DNA of 64,000 nucleotides from Christensenella sp. (GCA_022009775.1 CP091723.1:1-64000); one strand, 5' to 3'. Counted from the stretch's first letter, positions 19,383 to 29,806 are shown. The notes: generated by a model not told the origin, from the letters alone. Numbers and translations: made by a program.

Positions 19383-20055
19383 ATGCAAAAACGCGGTATG
19401 TTGATAGTCATCTCGGGCTTCAGCGGAGTGGGCAAAAGCACTGTCATCTCGCACATGTTCGACGCAATGCCGAATCTTCGTTTTTCGGTGTCATGTACGT
19501 CGAGAAAACCGAGAGCCGGCGAAAAAGAAGGCATCGATTATTATTACGTCACCGAAGAAGAGTTTGCGCGCAAAGTCGAAAACAACGAATTCGTCGAATA
19601 CACACGCACTTTCACGAACTGCTACGGCACGTTGAAATGCGAAATCGACAGATTGCTATCCGAAGGCTACGACATACTTCTCGACATCAACAGCGTAGGC
19701 GCAAAGAACATCAAAAAGCGTATCCCGACGCCGTGACGGTGTTTATCAATCCGCCGTCTCTCGAAGAGCTCAAAAAGCGTCTCGTCGGCAGGGGAAGCGA
19801 AACTCCCGACAGTCTTAAAAAACGTCTTGACGAGATTGAATTCGAGTCAAAAGCGATACCTTTTACGATTTCGTGGTCGTAAACGACGTGGCTCTCGATT
19901 GCTCTAACAAAATCGTCGCATTCCTTGAAAAAAAGCGCAAGGAACTCAACGACAAGTACGCAAAGAAAACTCGCAAAACTGAAAACGGTTTTGCACGACA
20001 AAGTCGAAACGCAACGCAAGTTGCAACGAATATAAATAAAAGAAACGGAGAATAA
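19383..20055 (+). CDS. gmk: Guanylate kinase (two frameshifts)
   Basis: Phosphorylates GMP to GDP; about 224 aa after correction. P-loop GFSGVGKST at residues 12-20, then the GMP-binding region SCTSRKPRAGEKEGIDYYYV and FVEYTRTFTNCYGT. Frames break at 19713-19717 (A5 for A6) and 19861-19864 (T4 for T5). Correction gives IKKAYPDAVTVF and AIPFYDFVVVNDV, typical of the family. The tail is somewhat long and Lys/Arg-rich. It lies between yicC and rpoZ, and a GGGAAAGGGAG element precedes its start. Confidence 0.95.
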
Positions 20056-20060
20056 AAGTT

Positions 20061-20255
20061 ATGATGATCGATCCCCCGATTGACAAACTTATCAAACACG
20101 CAGAGTGCAGATACGCACTCACCGTCGCAGTTGCAAAACGCACTCGCGAACTCGTCACGAGTGAAAGCGATTATCTTGCAAAGAGCGGAATGAAACCCAT
20201 TTCTCTTGCTTGCAAAGAAATCTACGAAGACAAAATCAAAATCGTTCGCGACTGA
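20061..20255 (+). CDS. rpoZ: RNA polymerase omega subunit
   Basis: 64 aa. Omega helps assemble and stabilise RNA polymerase. The short protein contains IDKLIKHAECRYALTVAVAKRTREL, which carries the conserved Y-L-V-A-KR-R pattern, and ends with KPISLACKEIYEDKI. Six bases separate it from gmk and coaBC follows 33 nt later, the standard gmk-rpoZ-coaBC order. Two tandem ATGs at 20061 and 20064 leave the exact start open. Confidence 0.93.
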   Translation: MMIDPPIDKLIKHAECRYALTVAVAKRTRELVTSESDYLAKSGMKPISLACKEIYEDKIKIVRD

Positions 20256-20288
20256 ACGTAAGCGATTTTATCTGCAGGCAGGTTTTTT

Positions 20289-21473
20289 ATGCTGTACGGA
20301 AAGAACGTTGTGTTGGGCGTGAGCGGCGGAATTGCCGTTTACAAAGCGTGCGAGATAGTGTCACGTCTCAAAAAACTGGGCGCAAACGTGGACGTCGTTA
20401 TGACGGACAACGCTCGGGAGTTTGTCACGCCATTGACGTTCCAAACGCTTGCGAAATCTGCGGTGGTTACCAACGCTTTCGAGCCTGTCAAGGTGTTTGA
20501 CATCAACCATATCTCGCTTGCGAAAAAAGCGGATATTCTTGTGGTTGCCCCTGCGACTGCAAACGTCATTGCAAAATTCGCAAACGGAATTGCAGACGAT
20601 ATGCTAACGACGACTTATCTTGCGTGCAATGCGCAAAAACTTATTTGCCCGGCAATGAACTGCAATATGTACGAAGACCCTGCAACGCAGGAGAATATGC
20701 GAGTGCTTAAAGAGCGCGGCGATATGTTCTGCGACAGTGCGGTCGGACTTCTCGCATGCGGAGACGTCGGCAAAGGGCGTATGGCGGAACCGAAGGACAT
20801 CGTAGACAAAATCGTCGAGTATCTCACTCCCGTTCAGGATTTTGCCGGAAAGAGAGTTCTCGTCACGGCAGGCGGTACGGAAGAGAATATCGACGGTGTT
20901 CGCGTGCTTGCAAATCATTCAAGCGGCAAAATGGGCTTTGCAATTGCAAATGCCGTTGCAGAACGCGGAGGAAGCGTCGTTTTGGTGTACGGAAACGTGT
21001 CGGTAGCACCGCCGAATTGCACCGAAAAAGCAATTAAAGTCGTTTCCACGACGGATATGCTCGACGTGTGCGTGAAAGAGTTTGAAGATTGCGATGTCGC
21101 TATTATGGCGGCTGCACCTGCAGATTATCGCCTCGAAAAGCCGTTTGACAACAAGGTTAAGAGCGATACGCTCACGCTTACGTTTGTGAAAAATCCCGAC
21201 ATTGCCAAAACGCTCGGGGAAAGCAAAGGTGAAAGAAAACTTGTCGTTTTTTCTGCGGAAACGGAAAATCTGATTGAAAACGCAAAAGGCAAACTCATAA
21301 AGAAACACGCAGATTTGGTCGTTGCAAACGACGTCACGCAAAAAGGCGCGGGATTCAACGTGGATACGAACGTCGCTACTATTATAGACAACGACGGCAA
21401 TTTGTTTGAAAGCGGCGAAGTGTCAAAACGCGCGCTTGCCGATATGATACTCGACAAGGTGCTTGCGTTATGA
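20289..21473 (+). CDS. coaBC: Bifunctional CoaBC: phosphopantothenoylcysteine synthetase/decarboxylase
   Basis: Coenzyme A pathway; 394 aa, unbroken. The N-terminal CoaC flavoprotein domain has GVSGGIAVYK, the catalytic-His segment NHISLAKKAD, the PAMN motif (near residue 118) and GLLACGDVGKGRM. The C-terminal CoaB domain has VLVTAGGTEENIDGVR, HSSGKMG and FVKNPDI. The stop overlaps the start of priA by four bases, showing tight coupling in the operon. Confidence 0.96.
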   Translation: MLYGKNVVLGVSGGIAVYKACEIVSRLKKLGANVDVVMTDNAREFVTPLTFQTLAKSAVVTNAFEPVKVFDINHISLAKKADILVVAPATANVIAKFANGIADDMLTTTYLACNAQKLICPAMNCNMYEDPATQENMRVLKERGDMFCDSAVGLLACGDVGKGRMAEPKDIVDKIVEYLTPVQDFAGKRVLVTAGGTEENIDGVRVLANHSSGKMGFAIANAVAERGGSVVLVYGNVSVAPPNCTEKAIKVVSTTDMLDVCVKEFEDCDVAIMAAAPADYRLEKPFDNKVKSDTLTLTFVKNPDIAKTLGESKGERKLVVFSAETENLIENAKGKLIKKHADLVVANDVTQKGAGFNVDTNVATIIDNDGNLFESGEVSKRALADMILDKVLAL

Positions 21474-23643
21474 TTCTGGAAGTTATCGTCGACATTTCAA
21501 ACTCGGACGTTGACCGCACTTTCGATTACGAAGGTCCCGACGTCCCGATAGGAAGCCGAGTCGTCGTCGAATTCGGCAAAAAACGCCTTATCGGTTTCGT
21601 TATAGGCAAAAAGATTCGTCCGATTTTTCAAATCTCAAACAGGCAAAATACATAGATTCACCGATAAGTCCCGAGCAGTTGGGACTTATGGACTTTATGC
21701 GCAAGACGTACAATCTGCGCTATATAGACGTTATCCGTCTTTTTATTCCGTCAAAACTTCGCGAAGAAAAAGATCCCGAATTTACAAGAAAATTTCTTAC
21801 TGTAGACGATACGCGTTCTCTTGAAGAACTCAAATCGGTTGTCGGTACGAGAGCGCAAAAGCAACTCGACGCACTCGATTTCATAGCGACCACCGGCGGA
21901 CAGTTTCTCACGCTTCTGATAAGTAGATTCGGCGTGAGCGCGATAAACGGATTGAGAGAAAAAGGCGTTGTCGTTGAAAGTGACGTTCACGAACGTTCGA
22001 CTCCGCTCGGAACGCTTAAAAAAGAGAAAAAGCTCGTCGTTTTGACGCCTGCGCAATCGGACGCGGTCGAAAAAATATCAAACGGAAAAGGCACGTTCTT
22101 GCTCCACGGCGTTACGGGAAGCGGAAAAACCGAGATTTACGAAACCGTCATCGAACGAGAGATTGCAAAGGGAAAAACGGCTATAATGCTCGTTCCCGAA
22201 ATATCGCTTACTCCGCAAATGCTCGGCCTTTTCAGAGCACGATTCGGAGACGACGTTGCGATACTTCATTCGGGACTTAACGACAGCGAAAGATACGACG
22301 AGTGGAAAAGACTCAAAACCGGCGCGGCTCACATCGCAATCGGTGCGAGAAGCGCGGTTTTCGCACCGCTTGAAAACATCGGCGCAATCATAATCGACGA
22401 AGAGCACGACACGAGTTATTTGTCGGAATCCAATCCCAGATACGACACGAAGACGATTGCAAGTTACAGGGCGAAAGCAAATGACGGCGTTTTGGTGCTC
22501 GGCTCGGCGACTCCCGATATGGAAACGTATCTGAAAGCGACGAAAGGCGAGTATCAACTCATAACTCTTCCCGATCGCATATCCAAGCACAAATTGCCAG
22601 AAATGGAAATCGTGGATATGACGCAGGAGTTTCGCATGGGCAATCGTTCGCTTTTTTTCAAAGGCACTTCAGGACGCGCTCATCGAGACGAAGAACAAAG
22701 GCGAACAATCCATGCTGTTTCTCAACCGTCGCGGTTTTGCATCGTTTATCCGCTGCAAAGAGTGCGGATACGTTGCAAAATGCGAAGATTGCGACATTTC
22801 GCTGACATATCACAAAGAAGACAACGAATTGAAATGCCACTATTGCGGAAGACGCTATCACGCGCTCACGAAATGTCCCAACTGTGGCAGCGACCAAATA
22901 AAACAGGGCAGAATCGGCACGGAAAAAGTTGTTGAAGAACTCAAAAACTCATTCCCGACGTCAGAGTGCTCCGCATGGACAACGACACGACAATGCGCAA
23001 GGACAGTTATTTCAAGATTCTGTCGGCGTTTGCGGACGGTCAGGCCGACGTGCTCGTCGGCACGCAAATGATTGCAAAAGGGCACGATTTCGGCAACGTC
23101 ACGCTCGTAGGAATTCTCGAAGCGGACGCGGCGTTGTACTTTTCCGACTATCGCTCAAGCGAGCGCACGTTCCAACTAATCACGCAGGTTGCGGGAAGAG
23201 CGGGAAGAGCGGAAAAAGAAGGCAGGGTTATTCTTCAAACCTACGCACCTAAACATTACGTTTTCCGTTTCGGCAAAAACTACGACTATCTCGGTTTTTG
23301 GAAGAAAGAAATCAACACGCGTATGGTCACAAAGTTTCCGCCGTTCACGAAAGTTGTGAGAATACTGCTTTCGTCCACGGTCGAGCAAGACGTCGTTGAT
23401 GCGGCTCGCTCGTGCTACAAGGCCGTTCAACAACTTGAAAAGGAAAGCGGCAAATTCGTGTATCTCGGCGCAAGCAAATCGCCGGTGACGCGAATAAACG
23501 GGCTTTGCAGATATCAGATTATGATGCGAATAGAGCCTGCTCAATTTGAAAATATAATAGGCGATATATACAAAATTGCCGACGCAAATAAATCGAAAAA
23601 ATGCAACGTGTTCGTCGAAATCAATCCGCAAAGCCTGATTTGA
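21470..23643 (+). CDS. priA: Primosomal helicase PriA (three frameshifts)
   Basis: Replication-restart helicase, about 724 aa after correction. Features: N-terminal 3'-end-binding domain; Walker A GVTGSGKTEIY; DEEH box; GSATPDMETY; a zinc-binding insert with CKECG, CEDC, CHYC and CPNC pairs; then the C-terminal helicase lobe with GTQMIAKGHDF and AGRAGRAEKEG. Breaks at 21608-21612 (A5 for A6), 22652-22658 (T7 for T6) and 22943-22947 (A5 for A6). Repair gives continuous protein through KKDSSDFSNL, LFSKALQDAL and ELKKLIPDVRV. It overlaps coaBC and is followed by def. Confidence 0.96.
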
Positions 23644-23662
23644 CGAGCGTATAGGTGATAAA

Positions 23663-24117
23663 ATGGCAAAAAGAAATATTGTGAAAGTTCCCGATCCGAT
23701 TTTATACAAAAAGTGCAGAGTTGTCGAAAATTTCGACGAAAGGCTCTGGACGCTTCTCGACGATATGAAAGAAACGCTCGTTGAAGCCAACGGCGCAGGG
23801 CTTGCCGCTCCGCAGGTAGCAGTGCTAAAAAGAGCGTGCATCGTTGATACGGAAGACGGATTTTTGAACTTATCAATCCTGTCATAACGTCAATGAGCGG
23901 AGAACAAACCGGGCTTGAAGGTTGCCTTTCCGTGCCTAAAAAGTACGGTAACGTGTCAAGACCCATGAAAGTCACGGTAAAAGCGCAAGACAGGTTCGGT
24001 AAGGAACAAAAACTCACCGTAAAAGGTTTTACGGCGCGCGCTTTCTGCCATGAAATCGACCATCTTGACGGCATTATCTACACGACAAAATGCACCGAGA
24101 CTTTCGACGAAGAATAA
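23663..24117 (+). CDS. def: Peptide deformylase (one frameshift)
   Basis: Removes the formyl group from nascent N-terminal Met; about 151 aa after correction. All three active-site motifs are present: GAGLAAPQV (near 44), EGCLSVP (near 90) and HEIDHLDG (near 133), giving the Cys and two His metal ligands and the catalytic Glu. The T-run at 23861-23865 has five where six are needed; repair restores GFFELINPVITSMSGE. Start 23663 follows AGGTGAT. It precedes fmt, its usual partner. Confidence 0.96.
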
Positions 24118-24156
24118 TCTTCATCGAAATCGCGATTAACCATACAGGACGAGAAT

Positions 24157-25111
24157 ATGAAAATAGTGTTTATGGGCACTCCCGATTTTTCTGCGGTCGT
24201 GCTTGAAAAACTCAATTCGGTATATCCGGTCAGCGCAGTCGTTACGGGACTTGACAAGCCTGTCGGTCGCGGATACAATCTTGCGCCGTCTCCGCTCAAG
24301 GTCAAGGCAATCGAATTGGGCATACCCGTGCTTCAATATGCAAAAGTGTCAAGAGAAGGACTTGACGATATACGCGCGCTTCAACCCGACATCATCGTCA
24401 CCGCGGCATTCGGTCAGATTTTGTCTGACGCATTTCTTGCCATTCCTAAATTTGCCGTTCTTAACGTGCACGCGTCTTTGCTTCCGAAATATCGCGGCTC
24501 GTCGCCTATCCAATGGTCGATTATCAACGGAGACGAAAAGACCGGCATAACCATTATGAAAACCGTAAAAGCGGTTGACGCAGGCGACGTTTTGCTTGAA
24601 AAAAGAAACCGAAATCGGCAAAAAAGAAACGGCAGGCGAGTTGTTCGACAGACTTGCGATACTCGGCGGAGAAGCAATAGTCGAAGCAATATCGCTCGTC
24701 GAGTGCGGAAAAGCAACGTTTACACCTCAAGACGAAAGCAAAGTCACGCATTGCAGCATGATAAACAAAGGCGACGGACTCGTCGATTTTTCAAAAAGCG
24801 CAAAAGAAATCGATTGTTTCGTGCGAGGTATGACGCCGTGGCCGTCTGCTTACACGCACATCGGTGAAAAAACACTCAAAATCTTCGATGTCGAAAAAGT
24901 CGAACTTTCCGATTTGCAAAAGTCAAACGAGCAATTTGAAAACGCAAAATTCGGTGAAGTCGTCCTTGCGGATAAAAATCACGGTTTAATCGTGAAAGTC
25001 GCGGACGGATTTATTCGTCTTCACGTCATTCAACTCGAAGGCTCGAAGCGTATGGACGATACGCAATTTCTTCTCGGAAGAAAAATCAACGTCGGCACGA
25101 TTTTCGCTTAA
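24157..25111 (+). CDS. fmt: Methionyl-tRNA formyltransferase (one frameshift)
   Basis: Formylates initiator Met-tRNA; about 317 aa after correction. The catalytic region NVHASLLPKYRGSSPIQWSI (near 107-126) and DAGDVLL are intact. The A-run 24599-24604 has six where five are needed; repair restores EKETEIGKKETAGELFDRL. The C-terminal domain carries MTPWPSAYT. It follows def by 39 nt. Confidence 0.96.
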
Positions 25112-25158
25112 AATCGTTAAATATATCGTTAGATAATCTAAAAATATAAGAAAAACAA

Positions 25159-26445
25159 ATGAGAAAACACATCGGACAGGCACTGAGAATACTCACAAAA
25201 GTTTTCACTGACGGCACGTACAGCAATATGGCGTTTTACGGAGAAAACGTAAGCGACATGGCAACGCGTCTCGTTTACGGTGTGCTGGAAGAGAACGTAA
25301 AAATAGACTATGTTCTTGCACAGTTGCTTGAAAAGAAACCTAAAAATTCGATATATTATCTTCTCAAAATCGGCGTTTACGCACTATGCAATCTGACCGA
25401 CGTTCCGAAATTCGCGATTGTCAGTGAGTGCGTGGAAGTGTGCAAGGCGATTGGCAAAGGCGGCGCAAGCGGATTTGTCAACGCGGTATTGAAAAAAGTT
25501 GCGGACGGCAAATATTCGATGCCTAGCGAAAACGACGAAAACTATTTGTCCGTGACATATTCAAAACCGCAATGGTTTATCGACAAAATGGTTGCGCAAT
25601 ACGGGAAGGACGTTACGCTTTCAACGTTGCAAGAACCCGTGCGTGACAGCGAACATATACGAGTCAATTCTCGACTTGCCACTTGCCGGGACGTTGAGTT
25701 TTTGCTCAAAAAATCCAAAACGCCGTATGAGAAAAGCGAAGTGGGCGGATATATCGTGCGTGCAACCGACGCTGTGGGGCGTATGTTCGACAAAGGTCTT
25801 GTGACGTATCAGTCACCGTCCAGTATGCTTGCCGTCATAGCACTGGGAGCAAACGACGGAGAAACTCTTCTTGACGTATGCTCGGCACCCGGCGGAAAAG
25901 CCGTTTATATGGGTGAACTTTGTCCCCATTCTCATATCACCGCGTGCGATATTCACGAGCATAGAGTTGCACTCATCCAAAAATACAAAAACCGTATGCA
26001 CGTGCCGAACGTCAAGGCAATAAAAGCCGACGGAACGGTGTTTGACGAGAATATGTGCGAGAGATTCGACGGCGTTCTCGTGGACGCTCCGTGTTCATGT
26101 TTCGGTACGTATAAAAAACATCCCGACGTTTTTCTGACGCGCACCGACGAGAGCGAAGAAGACATCTCGAAGACTCAATTCGCAATAATATCGAACGTAG
26201 CAAAGTACGTGAAAAAGGGCGGCGAAATGGTGTATTCCACCTGCACGCTGTTCAAAGAAGAAAACGAAGATATAGTGCATAAATTTCTCGAAAGCGAGAT
26301 AGGAAAAGAATTTTCGCTTGAAAAAATCTGCGGTCTTAAAGACGTTGACGGCGGAAAATACGTTGACAACGACGGAATGATTCAGATCCTACCGCATGCG
26401 GAATACGACGGATTTTTCATTGCAAAATTTAGGAGAGCAAAATGA
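25159..26445 (+). CDS. rsmB: 16S rRNA m5C967 methyltransferase RsmB
   Basis: 428 aa, unbroken. An N-terminal NusB-like RNA-binding domain (residues ~1-130) is followed by the SAM-dependent methyltransferase. The SAM site DVCSAPGGKAVYMGEL, motif IV DAPCSCFGTYKKHPD with its catalytic-type Cys, and motif VI YSTCTLFKEENE are all visible. No clear Shine-Dalgarno sequence precedes ATG 25159; the upstream region is A/T-rich. The stop overlaps the rlmN start. Confidence 0.95.
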   Translation: MRKHIGQALRILTKVFTDGTYSNMAFYGENVSDMATRLVYGVLEENVKIDYVLAQLLEKKPKNSIYYLLKIGVYALCNLTDVPKFAIVSECVEVCKAIGKGGASGFVNAVLKKVADGKYSMPSENDENYLSVTYSKPQWFIDKMVAQYGKDVTLSTLQEPVRDSEHIRVNSRLATCRDVEFLLKKSKTPYEKSEVGGYIVRATDAVGRMFDKGLVTYQSPSSMLAVIALGANDGETLLDVCSAPGGKAVYMGELCPHSHITACDIHEHRVALIQKYKNRMHVPNVKAIKADGTVFDENMCERFDGVLVDAPCSCFGTYKKHPDVFLTRTDESEEDISKTQFAIISNVAKYVKKGGEMVYSTCTLFKEENEDIVHKFLESEIGKEFSLEKICGLKDVDGGKYVDNDGMIQILPHAEYDGFFIAKFRRAK

Positions 26446-27508
26446 GCGACGTTTCAAAAATAAGTTTGCTTGGCATGGACAAGGCACAAATTGCCGCGCT
26501 CATTCCCGATATGCCGAAGTTCACTGCGTCGCAAATTTACGGCTTTTTGATGGACGGTAAGGACTTTGACGAAATGACTTCGCTCAAAAAGGAATACCGA
26601 GAGTATCTGAAAGAGCATTACGTTGCAAATCCCGTGAGTATTCTCGAAGTTTTTCAAGGCAAACTCGGCACTAAAAAGTATCTTTTCCGTCTCGATGACC
26701 AGCTCATAGAAGGCGTGTATATGCCGCACGATTATGGCAATACGCTTTGTCTTTCCACGCAAATCGGATGCAGAATGGGGTGCACGTTTTGCGCAAGTAC
26801 GCTAGACGGACTCGTTCGCAATCTCACGCCTGCCGAGATGCTCGGACAGGTTATAGCCGTCAATCGAGATAACGGCGGCACGGCGAAAACGAGAGCGGTC
26901 ACGAATCTCGTGCTTATGGGAAGTGGCGAGCCGTTTGACAACTACGACAACGTGCTTGAATTCCTTGACGAAGTGTCAAAGGAAGGCGGAATAAACATAA
27001 GCGAGCGCAACATATCTTTGTCAACGAGCGGTCTTTGCGACAAAATTCGCAAATTTGCCGATTCGGGACACAAAGTTACGCTTTCCATATCACTGCACGC
27101 TCCCTTCGACGATTTGCGAAGCGCGCTAATGCCCGTAAACAAGGCGTACGGCGTAAAACAACTCGTTGACTGTGCAAAATACTATTTTGAAAAAACGGGA
27201 AGGCGCGTGATTTTCGAGTACACGCTCATAAAAGGCGAAAACGATTCCGACGCTTGCGCAAGAGAACTCGCTCGGCTCACGAAAGGTTTTCCGTCTCACG
27301 TCAATCTCATACGGCTCAACGAAGTCAAAGAGCGCGATCACGAAGCGCCGAGTGTAGACGCCACGGAAGATTTTCTCAAAAACTCGAAAAACTCGGCGTT
27401 TCGGCAACGATAAGAAAGAGTCTTGGCAACGACATCGAAGGCGCGTGCGGACAACTTCGCCGCAGATATCTCAAAGAAAACGGAGAAATATCCGAGAAAA
27501 AGGATTGA
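26442..27508 (+). CDS. rlmN: 23S rRNA/tRNA m2A methyltransferase RlmN (one frameshift)
   Basis: Radical SAM enzyme methylating A2503 of 23S rRNA and A37 of some tRNAs; about 355 aa after correction. The CX3CX2C cluster motif is in IGCRMGCTFCAS (near residue 108). MGSGEPFDNYDN and SLSTSGL follow. The catalytic second Cys near the C-terminus lies in EGACGQLR, which is in frame only after the A-run 27378-27382 is corrected from five to six A's. Coupled to rsmB by a four-base overlap. Confidence 0.95.
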
Positions 27509-27569
27509 TATAAGCGCAAATTTTCACACAAAAACAAGCAAATAGAGCACATTGCGAATAAAGGACAAA

Positions 27570-28433
27570 ATGGCACAGAAAATTCTTGACGGAAGAGTCA
27601 TAAAAGCGGTTGCATCGAAATTTTTCGTTGACGTACAGGGCGACGTCAAGGTTTGTTTCGCACGCAAACGTCTCAAAAACGACGGCATAATTTACGTCGG
27701 CGATTACGTCAGCATCGCAAAAGAGCGTGACAGTTTCGTCATCGAAGAAGTGAAACCGAGAAAAAATCGTCTCATTCGCCCGTACGTGAGCAACGTGGAC
27801 GTTTGCTTCATCGTCGTTGCGCCAGAACCCGAACCCGATTTCCTGCTCGTTGACAAAGTCATCGTCAATTGCCTAATTGAAGGCATAACTCCGATACTCG
27901 TGAAGAACAAGTGCGACACGGGACATATAGATACGAGTGAATACGAAAACGTTCTAAAAATCATTGAATGCAGTGCGGAAACCGGTGAAAACGTATCATT
28001 GCTCGTTAACGAAGCGCGTGGCAAAACTGCTTGTTTTGCAGGACAATCGGCGGTGGGAAAGAGCAGTATTCTCAATGCGATTCTCGACAGTGACGAACTT
28101 GAAGTCGGCGAACTCACACGCAAAATAAAACGTGGCAAAAACACCACTCGAAAGACCGAAATATTCCACGTGGAAGAGAATACATATTTCGTAGATACAT
28201 GCGGTTTTTCCATGCTTGAAACGGTTGACGTTGAGCCCGAAAATCTTCGCTTGTATTTTGACGATTTGGAAGAGTTCAGAAAAGATTGTCGTTTCAATAT
28301 GTGTACGCACACGTTTGAGCCCGATTGCGCGGTAAAAGCGCATGTTGGCAAGGAAATCGGCGTCGGCAGATACGATAGATATAAGACGATTTATCAGGAG
28401 CTTGTCGACAGAAGAGAAAACAAATACGACTGA
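27570..28433 (+). CDS. rsgA: Ribosome small-subunit GTPase RsgA
   Basis: Circularly permuted GTPase for 30S maturation; 287 aa, unbroken. OB-fold N-terminus, G4 motif VKNKCD, G1 FAGQSAVGKSSILN, G3 DTCGF, and a C-terminal zinc knuckle (CRF...CTH...C). ATG 27570 with AAAGGA upstream is preferred to TTG 27552. It follows rlmN by 61 nt; the prpC-prkC phosphatase and kinase genes usually between them in Bacillota are absent. Confidence 0.95.
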   Translation: MAQKILDGRVIKAVASKFFVDVQGDVKVCFARKRLKNDGIIYVGDYVSIAKERDSFVIEEVKPRKNRLIRPYVSNVDVCFIVVAPEPEPDFLLVDKVIVNCLIEGITPILVKNKCDTGHIDTSEYENVLKIIECSAETGENVSLLVNEARGKTACFAGQSAVGKSSILNAILDSDELEVGELTRKIKRGKNTTRKTEIFHVEENTYFVDTCGFSMLETVDVEPENLRLYFDDLEEFRKDCRFNMCTHTFEPDCAVKAHVGKEIGVGRYDRYKTIYQELVDRRENKYD

Positions 28434-28500
28434 TTTGCGGTTTGTGCAATCGGCTAAACACCGTCACAAACGTTTATAAAACAAAAAAAGGAGAAAAGAT

Positions 28501-29143
28501 ATGTTGGTTGCACCGTCAATGTTGTCTGCGGACTTCGGCAATATGGAAAGAGACGTAAAAGCCATTGAAAAGTGGGGCGCGGATATCGTGCATTGTGACG
28601 TAATGGACGGCGTGTACGTGCCGAACATCACTTTCGGTATGCCTATGGTGAAAGCACTCAAGGCAAACTCGAATCTTACAATCGACGTACATCTTATGAT
28701 AACTTTACCCGAAAAAATACGTCGGTGCTTTTTGCGATGCGGGCGCGGATATCGTCACATTCCACCCGGACGCGTCAAAGAACGTTCAGGGTGCTATCGA
28801 CGCAGTCAAATCGAAGGGTAAAAAGTGCGGACTCGTGGTCAATGCCGACCGGTCGTTTTCAATCGTCGAGCCGTATCTTTCGCAAATAGACATGCTCGTC
28901 GTTATGACCGTTCAAGCAGGATTCGGCGGTCAGAAATTTATGCCGGACAGACTCGATATAGTGCGCATGGGAGCAGAAGAAAGAAAGGATAAAGGATACC
29001 GCTATCTCATCGAAGTTGACGGCGGAGTGTGTGAAGACAACGTATCTCAAATTAAAGCGGCAGGAGCGGACGTCGTCGTTGCGGGCAGTGCGGTGTTTAA
29101 GTCCGAAAATCCGGAACTGACTATAAGAAAATTGCACGCATAA
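28501..29143 (+). CDS. rpe: Ribulose-phosphate 3-epimerase (one frameshift)
   Basis: Pentose phosphate pathway TIM-barrel enzyme, about 213 aa after correction. Family motifs: APSMLSADFGNM (substrate and metal), HCDVMDGVYVPNITFG, DVHLMI, VMTVQAGFGGQKFM and EVDGGV. The A-run 28712-28717 has six where five are needed; repair gives PEKYVGAFCDAGADIVTFHPDA. A good AAAAGGAG lies upstream. It sits between rsgA and spoVM; thiN, often present here, is missing. Confidence 0.96.
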
Positions 29144-29200
29144 GCTGCAAAAAACATAAAAGTTTATCTACAAATTTGCAGTAGCAAAGGGTATAAAAAG

Positions 29201-29228
29201 AAAAAGGACGGATTTTCCGTTCTTTTTT
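29201..29228 (+). terminator. Terminator after rpe
   Basis: AAAAAGGACGGA paired with TCCGTTCTTTTTT, separating rpe from spoVM. Confidence 0.85.
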
Positions 29229-29280
29229 CACGTTTATAAGCCCTATTGCATAAGTTGTAAAAAAAAACAAGGGGAGTTTT

Positions 29281-29376
29281 ATGAATAAAATCATCTGCAT
29301 CAATCCGCCGAAATTTATCAAAGCAATACTAAAATTCTTTTCGTCATTCAAGAAAAAAGATACCGACAAAAATTGA
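29281..29376 (+). CDS. spoVM: SpoVM-like spore coat anchoring peptide (31 aa)
   Basis: A 31-codon reading frame with a strong AAGGGGAG site 5-6 nt before its ATG. The product is an amphipathic cationic peptide with INPPKFIKAILKFFSSFKKKD. It aligns with B. subtilis SpoVM (KLPKFLGGIVRAMLGSFRKD, from memory): a PKF turn, an amphipathic helix and an SF-K-KD end. SpoVM sits on the convex face of the forespore membrane and recruits SpoIVA for coat assembly. Position is equally telling: rsgA-rpe-spoVM-rpmB(reversed)-asp23 is the B. subtilis order. It is flanked by terminators, so it is monocistronic. The promoter type is not clear from sequence. Confidence 0.85.
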   Translation: MNKIICINPPKFIKAILKFFSSFKKKDTDKN

Positions 29377-29433
29377 TTTAAGCGGAAAGTCTCGTATATC
29401 CAAAACGAGCGGAGAAGAGATAAATTATACAAC

Positions 29434-29461
29434 AAAAAAACGCCTTCCTTTGTAGGAAGGC
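29434..29461 (-). terminator. Terminator of rpmB
   Basis: On the minus strand, GCCTTCCT / AGGAAGGC is followed by a G-T-rich run of seven T's. The hairpin may also stop spoVM from the other side. Confidence 0.8.
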
Positions 29462-29498
29462 TGACTTTGATTTGCTACATATATATTACAGACAGAAA

Positions 29499-29690
29499 TT
29501 ACGCACGGTCAACTTTGCCTGAACGGAGACAACGCGTGCAAACGTATTGATCTTCAACTCCGCCGGTAGGAGTGTTGACTTTGACTTTTTGGACGTTGGG
29601 AGCCCAACTGCGTCTGGTCTTTCTGTTGCTGTGGCTGACTGCGTTTCCGCTCATTCTGCCTTTTCCGCACACACTACAAACTCTGGACAT
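29499..29690 (-). CDS. rpmB: 50S ribosomal protein L28
   Basis: 63 aa. MSRVCSVCGKGRMSGNAVSHS is the classical L28 start with a zinc-binding CxxC pair; the second pair is CTRC near the C-terminus, and WAPNVQKVKV lies between. Start at 29690 with a full AGGAGGT upstream. Reverse orientation inside an otherwise forward block is the B. subtilis arrangement. Its promoter lies at 29722-29750. Confidence 0.97.
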   Translation of the reverse strand: MSRVCSVCGKGRMSGNAVSHSNRKTRRSWAPNVQKVKVNTPTGGVEDQYVCTRCLRSGKVDRA

Positions 29691-29721
29691 ATTACTGTAC
29701 CTCCTAATTTGAACGATAGTT

Positions 29722-29750
29722 ATTCTAGCAAATATAAACGGGATTTGCAA
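29722..29750 (-). promoter_or_regulatory. Promoter of rpmB
   Basis: Minus strand TTGCAA (29750-29745), 17-nt spacer, TAGAAT (29727-29722). Confidence 0.65.
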
Positions 29751-29777
29751 CTGATTTGCACAAAATTTGTCATTTAG

Positions 29778-29806
29778 TTGCAAAAAAACTTCTTATATAG
29801 TAATAT
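29778..29806 (+). promoter_or_regulatory. Promoter of asp23-fakA
   Basis: TTGCAA (29778-29783), 17-nt spacer, TAATAT (29801-29806), back-to-back with the rpmB promoter, which uses the same -35 sequence. Confidence 0.55.
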
